From assembly GCA_958295665.1 (NCBI GenBank), contig OY282560.1, positions 24,697,653-24,761,652 of the forward strand: a stretch of 64,000 bases of DNA, given 5' to 3'. Origin of the DNA: Tipula vernalis (Eukaryota; Arthropoda; Insecta; Diptera; Tipulidae). A model generated the notes under the pieces. The model searched no databases. It saw only the letters and a list, made by a program, of their open reading frames with translations, and had not been told where the DNA came from. A program made the position numbers and the translations under genes. Positions 1 through 13,480 of this stretch are shown here, piece after piece; position 1 is the stretch's first letter, and each line of letters begins with the position of its first letter.

Positions 1-822
1 TAAATATTCTCATCAAAAAAACTAATGGATAATCAAAATGAGCTGTCGACAAAGGGGCGAGGACAAATTTTAATATAAAAAGCGTAACAAATGCAATAAA
101 GCCGAAATGAACAAAGAAATAAACAAAATTAAAAAACAGATTTTTTTGTAAATCATTTTAACACTAATACCAAGACATGTAAAGAGGCGGATAGGATATA
201 GATTTGAATACCAATATAGTATTGGTTGTATGTATACAAAAATCGAAGAAGAGAGAACCGTGTAAAAAGTACCGTGTAAAAACAGGTTTAATTGTTGACT
301 GGTTTACTTTATCACGGACTAATCCCATAATTGTTAATTTTGAATGTAACAAGCTTAACTTTATGAACTAATCGCAATATTATTACGACTAGGTACTTTA
401 TTAAAATTATCACTGTCGTATTTTAGTCTTACTATAGAACTATACCTTCTATTCTAGAATGTGCACCGAGGCGGCACATTGATAAAGTTCTTGTTTGTTT
501 CATCTAAATTTTTTTCGTATTTTAAATTAGAGCTTGAAGAGTAGCTCAAAAAGAGTCAACGAACAGTTCAAGCCATTATAATTTTCAGGCGTCAATTCAT
601 TTTTGATAAGATATGATAGCGACCGTGGAAATTATCGTCGTAGAATTAAATGGGAATGCCATTCATTTGATATTTTCACTGGACCGGATAGTCAAGATGC
701 AATCTTTAAAATCATTGAAAAATTTGACATTAAAATTTATTATTTTGTTTCTATAAATCGTGAAAGAAAACTAAAAAAAACTAAAGCACCGATAAAATTA
801 AAAATCCATGAAATTTCGATTA
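1..822. other. AT-rich non-coding stretch, no gene seen
   Basis: No coding pattern, RNA gene or long repeat was recognised here. An open frame at 603-830 could encode 75 residues rich in Lys and Ile, but it has no recognisable domain and runs into the left arm of the inverted repeat that starts at 823, so it is probably chance. Confidence 0.6.
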
Positions 823-1631
823 AAGCTTGATTCATAACATCGGGAACGACATAGGAAAAATACCATACTATTTATTTACGAACTCTCTATCAATCAAATT
901 ACTAAAAATGACATAAGCTCTTCCTACTTGTTTCTTACTCGAGTTGAAAAAATTCTTACTTTGAGCAAAGGGTAGCGCGGGTTACCAACCAAAAATACAA
1001 AAAAAACAAAATTATTAGCAACATTTTGCTCTTAGTATAAAACGCGCTAAATAGTGTATATACAAAAGGCGCTAAATAGCTCTTTTTGACGTTTTATTTG
1101 ATTTGATTTTCTGTTATTTAAAATTTGCAAATAAAAAGTAAAAATTACAAAATATTAAAATAATAAAATTAATTGTGGTAAATTAAAAATATAATATAAT
1201 AAATTTAATAAAAATAAACATTAATGAAACCCGGTTAAAACAATTAAATTAAAAGGGTGCCAATAAAAAGTTTAATAAAGGCAAATTTAAAGTTTATAGG
1301 CAAAAATTATTAAAATTAAAAACTGAAAAACTTGTAAAATGAACTAAAAATTGAAACGGGAAAAAAGAAAATAAATTAAAAACGTTGTAGAAACCCAACA
1401 AAAATTAAAAATACTTTTAAAATCTCACAATAATCACAAAACTATAAAAAATTTGGTATTAACACAGCCAAAGCCAAAGCCAAACGCTAATTAAAATGTC
1501 TAATGAGAAATATCACAAATAAAATGACGTACAAAATAGACAAATATTTTGAGCAAAACCAACAGCTACTAACTTCAACTCAATACTATGGTATTTTTCC
1601 TATGTCGCTCTCGATGTTATGAACCAAGCTT
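823..1631. mobile_element. MITE-like element with 48-bp inverted arms
   Basis: Positions 823-870 read as the reverse complement of 1,584-1,631, with 4 mismatches in 48. Both arms begin AAGCTT and share the core GACATAGGAAAAATACCATA. The 713 bp between them are AT-rich and have no open frame of note. Two matching arms around a non-coding core are the layout of a non-autonomous DNA transposon. No clear target duplication was found, so the superfamily is left open. A chance inverted repeat of this length and identity is unlikely even in AT-rich DNA. Confidence 0.6.
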
Positions 1632-4600
1632 AAACATTAAGAACTAAACTATTGTAAACTAAATGAGTCATTTTTATTTGGTAAGTGTCATAATTTATAT
1701 CATGCGACGTCAACGGTTTTTTTTTTTTACTAACAAGTTCATGTGTCAACTCAAAACATTAGATAGGAGAGTTGCGAATGTTGTACCCGGTTTAATGAAC
1801 ACAAACATCTGTTTAGTAGCTGAAAAATAAAATAAGTAATTAGCAATTAAAATAAACTATTATAGTTATACTTAACCTAAATTCTAGAATCCATCGGCCA
1901 GCTTGGAATGCCAAAATCAAACAAACGAATAAATCGTGTAAATTAAATGTAAGCTGAAATATTTAAGCTATTTAGAATACTATATATATATGCAGTATAA
2001 TAGTTTTGTTTGGCACTCTTACCTGGTTCATATCTAATTATCGTCAGGCTCAAATCAATTATTTATTAATTTTAAATTATAAAACATTTTCATCCACTGA
2101 TTATAAGCGCGTTTTTTTATTCGCTCCGGATAGCTGCTATCGAGAGCCGTCATATAAAAAATGGCTCCCGATAGCGCTCCGTATAAATAGGTAGAGCCAA
2201 ATATTTTTTATATGAAGTTTTTGGTAAACAATTGAATTAAAAATGATAGTTTGATGTTAAATAAGTTTAGTTTACCAATAAATAGCGCGTCAAATTTAAA
2301 TTTAGGGGTACAAAAATGACGGCTCTCGATATGTAAACATTTTGCGCTTTATATGTAAACATTTTTGTAAATATCAATTTGATTTATTGTATTTCAGTAC
2401 CGTTGTTGTATCTACTTTAAAGTAGAATGTATCAACTTAAGTTAAGATTACATGATAAAATAATCATGATCGAAAAACCCATTAACCCAACGAACAAAAT
2501 ATTTTAATGCGGCAAGGCAGTTTTAATGGTTTTTTTCGAAATTGATGATTATCAAGAAAAAATGTAATTTTCAGCTGAATTCAATCTTGTAGTAAAATTC
2601 ATAGTGTCAACATAAAAAATTAAGTTATTAGAAAAAGAAAATTATAAATTGAATAAAAATTGTAAATTGGAATATAAGATCCGTGAAACGTCCACAAATT
2701 CGCAAGAGCTTACGAAAGCAAAATTCAACTTGGGATTCAAATGCAACCTGTTTAATTTGAATCAATCAAATTTAAAACACATTTTTCGATTCCTCACGGC
2801 TGCACCCCAACAACATCAAAGTTGGTGTGTGTGATCTGTCTCGTTCGCAAGGCTATAAAGTTTTATCGATATTTTTCAAGAATTAAACGTTTTTCTGATT
2901 ATTAAAGACGCCAAAAATCGTTGTGTGCTAAAAAATCACTAAAGCGACCAGAATTAAGTCAAAATGATGTCTTCATCATTTATTTTTCCGTCAAAATATG
3001 TTTCATTAAATCGTGACCTTGATATAAATTATCACTCTTGAATTATTCTAAATTTCATCAAAGTGTAGCACAAAGAATTTGAAAAATGAACGTAGTGATA
3101 AATTGAGAGTCCACTATTTGAGTCTAAATATGTCTTTTTTCTACTGAATATGTGGCTTCAATTGTATTTCAAATAGAATCAGTTGATTGCTTTCAAAACC
3201 TTTACGAAACTAATTTATATTTGAAATATTAGATCGACAAGCGGAATTTTTAGGGGAGGTAAGGCATAGAGTTGGAAAACTCGGTTTAAAGCTATTTGTA
3301 ATCATGTGTAATTAAATACATTCTCACTTAAACAACACTTTTTATGGTAATAGAAATGAACTGAACAACGCCTATTGTGTTTGAAAAATGATCCTCGGAA
3401 TCGATTCAAAAGAAAACTTTACCTTTTATTCCTTTCTTTTGTATGGCAATTAAATTAACCTTTTCTCGAAATTTTACTAAACACAAAACACCAAATAACA
3501 AAAAGTTCTGTCTCTTTCTCTGCTACGTTTTCACGAAATATTTAACCCATTCTGTAAACAAAACACAAAATGATGTTTTCATTTATATAAGGTGAATGAT
3601 TTTCCTTTTTGATAGTCCTATCATTATTAGGTAAATAGCACATATTGAGTCAAAGAGTTGACACAAAAAATCTACAAAAAAAATATTTTCCCATTCTTAT
3701 CAATTGACACCCAACAAAATAATATGTCTGTTACACAGCATATGATATTACATTAAATTTTAATATTAAATCACTTGTTTTTGCGGAAATCGGAGACTCG
3801 TTAATGTACCTACCACCCAAATTACATAATATAATTATATTTTATTAATTTGCCAGAACAAACTTTTAAGTAATTAATCTCTACACACAATATTTCCCCT
3901 GTCGTGTAAAAGTCTTCAGTCTCCGCAAATACAGACATATATTACTATGTCTATATAACTATTACGAAATTCTCCTAGAGAAATAATTTTCCTCATGCTG
4001 CGCGCATGCCTAACACACATCACCTCACTATACAAAAACAAATAAATTGTATGTACATTTTTAGGATTTCCCCGCTTTTCCCGCAATTTTAATGCATTCC
4101 CAAACCAATCTTGTATTGGATAGTTGATAGTAAAAATTTTTCTGTGGACCAAATTGGTACACAAAATACCAAACGGAGTACACAAATTTGGAATATTTTC
4201 AACAGAAATATATTTCTATTGTGCTCTTAATAGAGTAGTTCCTAATTTTATTAATATTATGTACTCGTTTGTAAACAGGCAAATGAGAAATATTTAAATA
4301 AAGGGAATAAATTTGAATGATAAGATGTATTGTGTACTGACCATAAAACTGTGATAAAAAAGAAAATTATTGACCTGGAAAATTATTTAAATTTACGTTG
4401 GTTGTATGTGGAATGCTTTGATAAATTAAGAGTAGATGTACTATATGTTAACCAGGGATATATAAATAAAAATTAAATATGCAAACGTACTATTGGATAA
4501 AAGTTCTCTTTTCAGTATAATTTGAAACTAAATTATTTTTTTCTGTTTTTTATTTAAAAACTTTTACATGTGCTCTGTTGACATCAAAAATAATTTGTGC

Positions 4601-5329
4601 CGTTTTCGGTGCAAAACGTTTTCCTTAAAATTCTGTTTGATAAGGTCAAAATTTAGACAGTAAACTACAAAAACTACTATAAGTAGAGCTTTTCAAATTA
4701 GATTATTGATTATTTTCGCACGATTAATGTTTCTTCTGGAACCAATTTATCAAAATGTAAAAGTTTGAATACCCTAATGTGGAATATTATGCAAAACCAA
4801 GTCGATTTACAAAATGAAAATTTTATCGAACTTCTGTCATAGTTGTATGTATAATGCACATTGGAACAAAAGCACCAAGCAAATTATGCATTTTGCCATA
4901 TTTTCCAAAATTTTATTGTATGATTTATCAAAATAAAAGCAAACTTTTTTATAATATCCAGCAAATATCTATAGATTATATACTCGTATATACATATGTA
5001 CATACTTGTAATATAATGCTTATCGAGATATGTTATGAATGTTTTGTGAAAATCTGTTGTATTATTTTAAAAATTCGTGTTTTTATATAAAAGGCAAAAT
5101 CGAAATTTTGCTGATTACAAACAGCATGAATTGAATAAAAATGTTGATCAGATGTGGATGCAAAATGACGAAACATGTTGTTTGCCAAAAGAATTTTCAG
5201 TGGCGGATAACATTTTTATAAAATTACATTCAAAAATTTTTCATTAAACATTGCAATAACTAATGAATTAAAAATCGATGATTTCGTGTCAGAAATTTTT
5301 CTTACTGAACGAAGAAACAAAATTGAAAA
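1632..5329. other. AT-rich non-coding stretch
   Basis: Apart from the small hairpin module at 2,107-2,147, nothing could be assigned. Open frames at 2,006-2,194, 2,649-2,834, 3,916-4,185 (minus) and 4,854-5,090 are short, show no domain and have the residue bias expected of random AT-rich sequence. Confidence 0.55.
2107..2147. repeat. Short hairpin module shared with 37,378-37,420
   Basis: Both sites carry a T-run followed by GCTCCGGATAGC, a short loop, and a near-complementary GCTATCG-GAGC arm. A further related GATAGC stretch follows at about 2,165-2,185. Two copies with the same order in one window suggest a small dispersed repeat or the end of one. No transposase or target duplication was seen. 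Confidence 0.4.
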
Positions 5330-6470
5330 TAAAAGATTAAAATAACACAAAAAAATAAACAAAATAAAAATAAAAATTCTTCAAAAATTTTTGATTTTGA
5401 TTTTGATTTGCATTTCCATTTCCATTTTCATTCATGATAAATAGGAATAAAAACAACAAAAAAAAATTAAAATAAAACTAATAATTAAAATTAATATAAA
5501 AACAAAAATACAAATAAATATTTAAATAAAAATTAAATTAAAAATAAAAAAAATTGAAAAAAATAAAATTAAATCAAAATAAAAATAGAAATAATAATAA
5601 AATTTAACATAAAAATATAAAAAATAAAACAAAATATAAAAATATAAAAAATAAAAATAAAAATATAAAAAATAAAACAAAAAATAAAAATTAAAAATAA
5701 AATTAAAAATAAAATTAAAGATAGACTTGAAACACAATTAAAAATAAATATGAAAATAAAAATAAAACAATAATAAAAATAGAAATTTAAAAACAATAAA
5801 AGTAAAAAATAAAATCAAAATAATAAAAAAAAAAATAAAAAAAACAAAAAAAAAATTAAAACAAAAATCAAAAAAAAAATTTAACAAGAAAAAAAAATAA
5901 AACTAAAAATAGAAATATAAACAAAAATACAAATAAATATATAAATAAAAATTACATTAAAAATAAAAATTAAAATAAAAGTAAAAATAAAAATAAAAAT
6001 AAAAATGAAAATAAAAAAAAATTTGAAAAAATTAAATAAAAATAAAAACTAAACTAAAAATAAAAATAATAATAAAATTAAACATCAAAATATAAAAAAT
6101 TAAACAAAATAAAAATAAAAACAAAAATAAAAATATAAATTTAAAAAAGAAACAATGATAATGAACAATAAAACTAAAAATTGAAAAAAAAATAAAAATA
6201 AGAATAAAAATTTAAATTAAAATTAAAATTAAACAAAAATAAAAAAAAATTGTAAAAATAAAAACAAAAAAAGTATTAAAGTAAAAAAAGAAAAAACTAA
6301 AAATTGAATAAAAAATAAAAATTAAAATTAAAACTAAAATTAAAAAAAAAATTAAAAATAAAAAATAATTAAAATAAATAAAAAAATATTATAATTGAAA
6401 AAAAAAATTAAAATAAAATTATAAATAAAAACAAAAATAAAAAAGTAAATAAAATACAAAAACAACTACA
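5330..6470. repeat. A-rich low-complexity block
   Basis: About 1.1 kb of the plus strand is built from degenerate AAAAAT, AAATT and AAAAC words with almost no G. The complementary open frames (for example 5,522-5,737, rich in Phe and Tyr) are by-products of the T-rich strand and not genes. Confidence 0.85.
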
Positions 6471-8036
6471 AATTATCAATTCCTTTAAAGTTGTTCCTAT
6501 TGTTACGCATCGTAAGATTTTCATTCATCTAAATATTAAGTACGTCGGTATGTACGTCAGTACGTCGGTTGTTGCTGGTAAATAGGAACTGGCAATTGAA
6601 TCCCGTATCTACATATTCAAGTATATATTATTTACGGAAATATATTTACGGAAGTTTTGTCAGAATTCTATAAGTAGATAACACTAACCCCGTGGTAAAT
6701 GAAATTTACTTCACTAAACACATGACACGAACTTAACTTCTAGCCATTTATAAGAAACCGAAAAAAATGTCAATATATCGCTTAATAATGGGTACGTACA
6801 GTAATGATTTTTATTCACATTTACGAATGTTTGTTTCGGCGAATTAAACGTCGCTTATGCATTATTCATATCCGGTTCTCAGTGTTTATTCGTATCTTAG
6901 TCAGTGCCTCGGATTGAGCAGCAGCCTCAAAGAAACTCCAATGATCCGCGATCGCAATATTTTAAGCCAAGCAACAGAACTCAGCTTATTAGGGTGGTAC
7001 TCGACGGTTCCTGCTAAACATCATGTGTGTGGTCTTCCTACGGAACCTACCGAGTTCAAAATGATTTGATGATGCCGTCTTTGCACCTGACGCCATCGAA
7101 AATATAATTAAATTAAAAGCCGAGGTTTAATAACAGACAACTTATGGTGAACTGGCTGAAATGTCTGTTGTCCAACTAATTATGAGAAATCTATAAACAT
7201 TGCCTTTGGAATCATACTATTCGGTTTGCGTTCGCATCGGTTTTTAAACGAAAATGAAGTTCTAACAAGTTAACGAAAGACACGCAAAATGGAACTTGCA
7301 AATTCGACGTCCAACATAGTTTCATTCTATTTAAGATACTTAAACGTGAATGATCTATGAACTATCAATGTTTCCAATTAAAATTTTAGTAAAGCGACGT
7401 TTTTTTTATTGTATCGCATGATCAACCCTGTACCACAAAAAAAAACTCAATTAAAATGTTGCTCCCCAAGGAATAGAGATTATTATAATGTGATCGAAAA
7501 ATTAAAATACGTGAATGAAATGATTTGGTCTAATCGCTAAATATAAATATTTAATGTTGGTGGTCCAAACTATACCATTTATGCTTGAAAAATAACGAAA
7601 AATTCATTATATTTTCCAAGCTTTCTATTCGAAAAGTTTTCCCACACCGTCGTAATATGGTAAATAGAAAAGTTTCAAAGAATGTTAATAGATTTCTATT
7701 GTTTTTCAGGTTTTCATACCATATCTACGATTGGATTAGCTGTAAAAAAAAAAATACCTTAATATTTTCTTAGTCCTCAAACCATTCCACATATTAAATT
7801 CGTATAGCCGTCAATTTACAAACCAAAAAAATTAATTTCGTGTGGTAGTTCCGGATGTATAGCAAAAATAACGTAGAACCAAAATGAAACAAAAAATCGG
7901 AAAATCTGTTATTCGGTTTTTTTTGTTTTGGTTGGCTTTGAAAATAATAAAATAAACGAAAAACGAAATGAAAATTCTGAAATCATTGTATTTATTACAT
8001 TTGACATTAAATCGATTAAATGGAAATAAACACTGT

Positions 8037-8054
8037 TTTGTGTGTGTGTGTGTG
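8037..8054. repeat. (TG)n microsatellite
   Basis: A run of about eight TG dinucleotides on the plus strand. Confidence 0.85.
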
Positions 8055-8518
8055 TATTTACGTTTCCTTATGTTCCTGCACGTTGCTAAACCGTTGTCGA
8101 TAATTTCAATAAGCTTACACATTTATTTTATTGTATAAGCTTTTTCATAGAGATTTTGGCTCGAATTACTTAGAAAGTAAAATTCCATATCCCACGAATT
8201 GAGTCTAAAACTCAATTACAATTCGAACTAGAGTTAGAAATATATTGTTGACTCTATGTAAGCCAGTAAATAAAAGTGCCAAAATAAGAATCTCAGAATC
8301 AAACTGTACACAATATTCCCGATTTGTATAAAAATAATTTTACAGTCTAAACACGTACACGTTTCAAAATTGCGTCGAATATTTTTGGTTTGTATTTAGG
8401 TTTGGCGAGAAACAACTAAATATATTGTTTTGCCACACAAACACTGTGTTACTTATATAAATACCCTTTGCCATCAGGCAAACATATCGCGATTTTTGGT
8501 CGCACCAATAACTTTCCA

Positions 8519-8539
8519 CAAAAAAAAAAAAAAAAAAAA
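8519..8539. repeat. Poly(A) run
   Basis: About 20 consecutive A residues. No LINE or processed transcript body was recognised upstream of it, so it is called a simple repeat only. Confidence 0.8.
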
Positions 8540-9934
8540 TTGAAAACACACGATCTAAATATAAAACTTAATTCAAAGAAATTGAGATATTATATAAAGA
8601 CGATGTGGACGAACGAGTCTATGAAGACTGCCGGTTAAAAAAATATCCGTTTTCTCTATGTGGTTAGCTACTTTGGAAATTGTAGCATGTACACTAGATA
8701 TTTAGAGCGGTAGAACAATCAATGTTTTATCTAATAATTTATGACAAAGGAATGCACAATAAAAGCGCGCAACCAATCTGAACTGTTATCCCAGTTCAAT
8801 AATTTTCAATATTTTGTAGTTTTTTGTTCTCGTATTGAATAGACGTATATCGTATCGAATTATCGAGGAATGAAATGTAACCGTTCAAAAATTTATATTA
8901 TGATTTTAGAATTTCTTACTTTCTGCGAGTTCACAGAAATTTAGTGATATATTTCTGAACTTTTAGTTTTAGGAGCATTCACGTATCGAAGCTATTTAAC
9001 CGAAATCATTTTACCTTTTAATCTGAAATTTGATAGTTTAAAGGCAGGTGAATTTAACATTTTTGAACTTTTTTATAAAGGTTTAGGTTATTAATAAAAT
9101 GTTTGATGAGCATAAATTATGCATTTGAAAAAAATTCCAAGAGCTTTAGTTTTAAGAGCTTACACATATCGCAGCTTTCTAAACAAACCATTTTACTTCG
9201 AAATTTAATAAAGGAAGGTGGTATTTTGGAGCTTTAAAGTGACTAAGTTATTTCGTAAAATGATCACCTTCTCGAAACCACACAACAAATTAAATTAAAA
9301 ATGATTAAAATTAACACAATTTAAATTTTTTAATAAAATATATTAAGTGGTCAGATCTTCAGATTTCATTTACAACTAGTGACTAAAAGCATTAACATAC
9401 CCGCGTAATAAGTCTTGTATCTATCTAGAGCTGTATGGTTTCGGGAAAGTGATCATTTCACGAAATAACTTAAACACTTTAGTTATGGAAACAACGGCGG
9501 TTCCATACAGTAAGAATTTGAATTTGCTTTAAGCTTGATAATTTATTTATACATTCTCGGTAATTTTTGAGCCTTTCCATAAATTCTGTCTGTCTTTAAA
9601 ATGTTTTATGAGCATAAATCATATATTTGCAAGAAATGTCAAAAAACTTTAGTTTTAAGAGCGTTCACTTATCGAACCTTTTCAACACTAATCATTTTAC
9701 TCAGAAATTCGATATTAAAAAGGGTATTTTTGAGGAAAAAAAATCAGAATATTTGTTCTCAATGTAAATATCCTTCATCCAAAATGCGCTTCCATTTGCG
9801 GGCGTTCCAAGTATAAGAAAACCAATTGTTTTACTAAAATTTAGTTGTGTGAACATATTTGGGCCATCATTCAAAAGTAGATGAAACAGAACTCGAAAAT
9901 GTTGCAACTCTATGCAACAGCGAGTTCTAAATGT

Positions 9935-11410
9935 ATCGATAAAGCATTAGAAAATTCGAAATAATCTCAAAAATGACGAATTTTCAAAGTATCTTGAATA
10001 TTCTTGAAAGTTCTCAAACATTAAATCATCTGTAAGTATGTAAATACCAAAGGAAATCCTATACGTGCGACAAACTGCCATGTACAAAGTAAATAACCTG
10101 GGCATTCTTGGAGTACATTAGATCAGAGAAATATGAAAATTTTGGCATAATCTCACAAAATGTTTTAAATATCACCATTAAAATATATGTGTGTAATTCT
10201 GAAAGTTCCTACAACCCAAAGCTACCACAGCCAACATTGCCTTACAAAATTCGAGTAATTTCGAAAATCTTTAAAAATCTCAAATAATCCTAGGAATGTC
10301 GAAAAATCGATCACCCTAGAAAAATTCGAAAAATCTCTATATTATGTGAATGTCGATTGATCCCAAACAATTTCAATAGTACCGAAAATTCGAGTAAATA
10401 TGGAATTATTTGTCAAGTAACTTGATGATGCAATAAGAATAAAACCTTTGGATCCTATCCAAAAAATTAATTAAATTGGTAATTTTTTTAAATATCGTAC
10501 AATTATATTCTTCGAATAGGCTCTAAAATTCTCGAATAACATTGAACTATCCCCGTTTCGTAACACCGAATCACCAATTAAACCATTCAAAGTGAGAATT
10601 CCCAAAATCAGGAGAACCGCACCAAACACAATAAAAAAAAAAAAAAAACACCATCACTAGTTGCAAAATTAAGTTGGGATTTGCATTTTCCTTATATTTA
10701 AAATAGTTTTTCAAAATAAACCTGTAAATTTTATTTTTATTTACCATTTACTAGTAATCGGAAAAATCTGCAAAATAGTCTGATTGGTTTTGGCTCAAGT
10801 GAGGGAAACAATAATTTATTTTCAGTCGCGGTTATATATTTTTCTAGTTTCTTCTTATTTTTTATGAACCTCACAATGGTAAATCGCAAGCTCTCTGTTT
10901 GAAATCAAATTCAACCGTTTCTAATCAAAAGAAGATTAGAAGGGTGAATTTTTTTGGTTAAAGGCTCGAATTGATTTAAAAAAGGTTGAATTTTGATAAA
11001 TGCAAAAGGGGTAAACTTGGAGTTACGCAAAACGTATAATAGAAATAAATCAACCGAGCAAACACAAAAATCGTTATTGTTTGATGTCGAAAGCATTGAT
11101 TTCAAACGATTCTAGCTAATTTTCTTCTAAAGCTAAATATCGATCAGAACCTAAAGGCATATTTATTTATATGGAGTCAGAACCGATGAGAAATGGTCGG
11201 GACTGTCTTAAGAAAATATTCAATAGCTACAGGAACGATTTCTATTTTTTCTAAAAACTAGACCAACGCCTTTCCTTAAACATTTCTAAGAAATGTACGT
11301 TCTGAAAATTTGCACTTTAAACTTAATATGAGCAATCTAATCTTAAATTTGAACTAATAAAAGAAATCTAGTGGACCCAAACAACTGTGGGCCCCCGCGG
11401 CTGTGGGTGC
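9935..11410 (+). repeat. Dispersed repeat family R1A, copy 1
   Basis: The left part (about 9,935-10,935) aligns by eye with 43,170-44,115. Shared words include ATAATCTCAAAAATG and TCCTTATATTTAAAATAG. The right part (about 11,090-11,410) aligns with 61,283-61,578, with ATGGAGTCAGA, CTGTCTTAAGAAA and GGGTGCTGCGG in the same order. This copy joins the two halves into one family of about 1.5 kb. The related copies show CAGTGGCG-type ends, so a non-autonomous DNA transposon is likely. No coding capacity was seen. The family label is mine. Confidence 0.6.
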
Positions 11411-11794
11411 TGCGGGAGAAGTTAGAGTGCTGAAAATTAACCAGTTCATAGAGTTACCATAAAGTAACTTAAAATGTCCGGCATAAAGTCACGCAGTATA
11501 TGATTAGAAACAATACACGCGATCATTTGTAATAACATCACGATCATTTATATTTCATTTTCTATTCATTTTATTATGTACGTCGTCCAAACAACATCAA
11601 TATCAACGAATGTCATCTCAGCGCATCATATCTCACAGAGACATCTGTTCTCAATTCATCACTTTTCATCGCAACTGTTTAGTACCTAAAATTAAATCAA
11701 ATTGTATTAGCCACCAAATATAAAACTAAACACCCGAAAATGCTTATTTAACATTTTATACTTATCCCCAATGTATGCTAACTAAATCCTAACT
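11411..11794. other. Non-coding stretch, nothing recognised
   Basis: AT-rich sequence between a dispersed repeat and a block of simple repeats. No gene or motif was seen. Confidence 0.5.
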
Positions 11795-11935
11795 CAACTT
11801 CAACTCAACTTAGCTCGAACCAAATCTCAACCCTCGGTTCAGCCTATACCATCATACCAACATACCATCACCATCATATCATCATACTATCATCATCATA
11901 CCACCATCACCATTACCATCACCATGATACAATCT
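11795..11935. repeat. (CAACTCAA)-like and (CAT)-like simple repeats
   Basis: A short tract of CAACTCAA-like words at 11,795-11,835 is followed by an imperfect ATC/CAT triplet array at about 11,850-11,931. The first motif is the same low-complexity sequence that flanks the element at 44,365-51,516. Confidence 0.75.
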
Positions 11936-12081
11936 TATATTCTGATTATCATCTCCCAAGAAGGAGATGAACGTTTGAGATATTAACAGTAACGTTTGTT
12001 AAGTCTTAAACAATATTTGTGTGAAGTTTGGTTCAAATCGTTAGATGCGGGTGTATTTGTTTATATATTATACACATATAC

Positions 12082-12086
<5 letters not shown>

Positions 12087-12151
<65 letters not shown>
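12087..12151. repeat. (AT)32 microsatellite
   Basis: Uninterrupted alternating AT for about 65 bp. Confidence 0.95.
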
Positions 12152-12154
<3 letters not shown>

Positions 12155-12169
12155 ACTCACTTTTATATA

Positions 12170-12275
12170 CAGTGAAACCTCAGTTCAACGGACACTCAAT
12201 TTAGTAGTACCATGCAATTGAAGTTTTTCAATGAAAACCTCCCATAGATTAGCTAACACTTTATTAGAGTGGACA
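12170..12275 (+). repeat. Terminal fragment of a pogo/Tigger-type element
   Basis: The sequence TA followed by CAGTGAAACCTC, then AACGGACACTC, has the form of known pogo/Tigger termini: a TA target dinucleotide, a CAGT start, and subterminal words describing repeated ACGGAC-type units. Only one end is present. The complementary end was not found in the window, so this is a relic. Identification rests on the characteristic terminus alone. Confidence 0.45.
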
Positions 12276-12279
12276 TGGG

Positions 12280-13480
12280 CAGATATTTCTGCGATGAAAC
12301 GGGTTTTACGAGTACACTTCAAATTTAAACTTTTACACTTCAATTGGGTCCTTTTACACTTCAAACTAAACCTTTAACATTTCAAATTGAACCTTTAGCA
12401 AATTATATGTATGGCCAATTAAGATGGAACTTGGCTAATTTTTAGTCGGTTTTAGTGAAATTTGACATCCATGATTAAACTGGGATTCTTAAATGATTTT
12501 TGGATACAATTCTGGAATATGGCAAAAAAAAAATGAAAAAATGAAATCTTACGTTCGTTTGATGTGCGTTGGAAATGGAATTCTAAAATGATTTTTAGGT
12601 GAAGCTAAGTATTATGAATTTAAAACCCGATTTCCATCGCACATATCGAATTTCATCATAATCGGTTAAGAAATAGCCAAGTACAATCATTGCCATATTC
12701 CATAAATCCGTTATGAAATAACCAAGTTCGGTCCTAATTGGCTATAATCCAGAACTTCTTATAGATTTCAAAAACTTCTTATGTTTTCAAAGCACATGTC
12801 AAATTTCATCATAATTGTTTGAGAAATAGGCAAATTCCATCATACTTGGCCATATTCCAGAACTTTATCCAAAACTCATTTTAGAATCTTATTTCCATCA
12901 CCTACATCAAATTTCATCATATTCGGTTAAGAAATAGCCAAGTTTTGTCATCACTGGCCAATTTCGAAATTATAATCGGTTGAGAAATAGGTAAGTTCCG
13001 CCTTTATCCAGAACTTCATTCATGTACAAATTATTTTAGAATACCATTTCCAACGCACATTTCAAATTTCATCATAATCAATTAAGGAATATACAAGTTT
13101 CATCCTACTTGGCCATACTCCAGATCTTTGTCTAAAAATCATTTGAGAATCCTATTTCCATTGTAAATGTTGGATTTCATCAAAATCGGATAAGATATTG
13201 AACCCCAATAAAATTTTTGTTTAAAAAAAAAATCACAAGTTTCAAATCTCGGCCTGGACCATAGAAACAGATTGGCGAAAAAAATTAAAAAATCGGAGAA
13301 GCCGTTCTCGTTAAACCATGGGTACAGACAAGCGGACATTTTTTTTTTTGTTTCAGACTCAGGGGTCTTTCAAAACGTCGAGAAAAATGGTGTTGGACAA
13401 ACCAAATTTTTCGTCATTTTTAGCTTTCGAAATATGTACATAAAAGTGAAATTTTTAAGTACACTGCCTACATTAGAAAC
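12280..13480. repeat. Minisatellite B and C locus, inverted halves
   Basis: Positions 12,310-12,400 hold three or four degenerate units of ACACTTCAAATTGAACCTTT. Units with TTCTGGAATATGGC and GGCCAATTA follow in plus orientation to about 12,605. From there to about 13,200 the same units run in the opposite orientation (ATTTCATCATAATCGGTTA at 12,649, 12,799, 12,908 and 13,063), so the locus is head-to-head. From about 13,240 a second module (GTTTGGCG-like word, AAGCCGTTCT, CCATGGGTAC) follows. Both modules recur at 49,450-49,740, 51,836-52,050 and 53,160-53,700. No coding capacity was seen. Confidence 0.65.

Larger units (their letters stand above)
6471..9934. other. Non-coding stretch with small simple repeats
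   Basis: No gene was recognised. Positions 6,540-6,570 hold a short tandem of TACGTCGGTA-like words. Positions 6,840-7,080 are less AT-rich than their surroundings and open for 70 residues in one frame (6,857-7,069), but no domain is visible. Degenerate similarity among stretches at 8,940-9,070, 9,140-9,250 and 9,600-9,730 suggests old, diverged repeats. Confidence 0.5.

Noticed and set aside
603..830. 75-residue plus-strand frame as a gene
   Set aside because: No domain, and its end lies in the arm of an inverted-repeat element.
5522..5796. Phe/Tyr-rich minus-strand frames resembling membrane proteins
   Set aside because: They are translations of a T-rich low-complexity strand.
6857..7069. 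70-residue frame in a less AT-rich patch as an exon
   Set aside because: No domain or convincing splice context. The patch may be conserved non-coding DNA but that cannot be told here.
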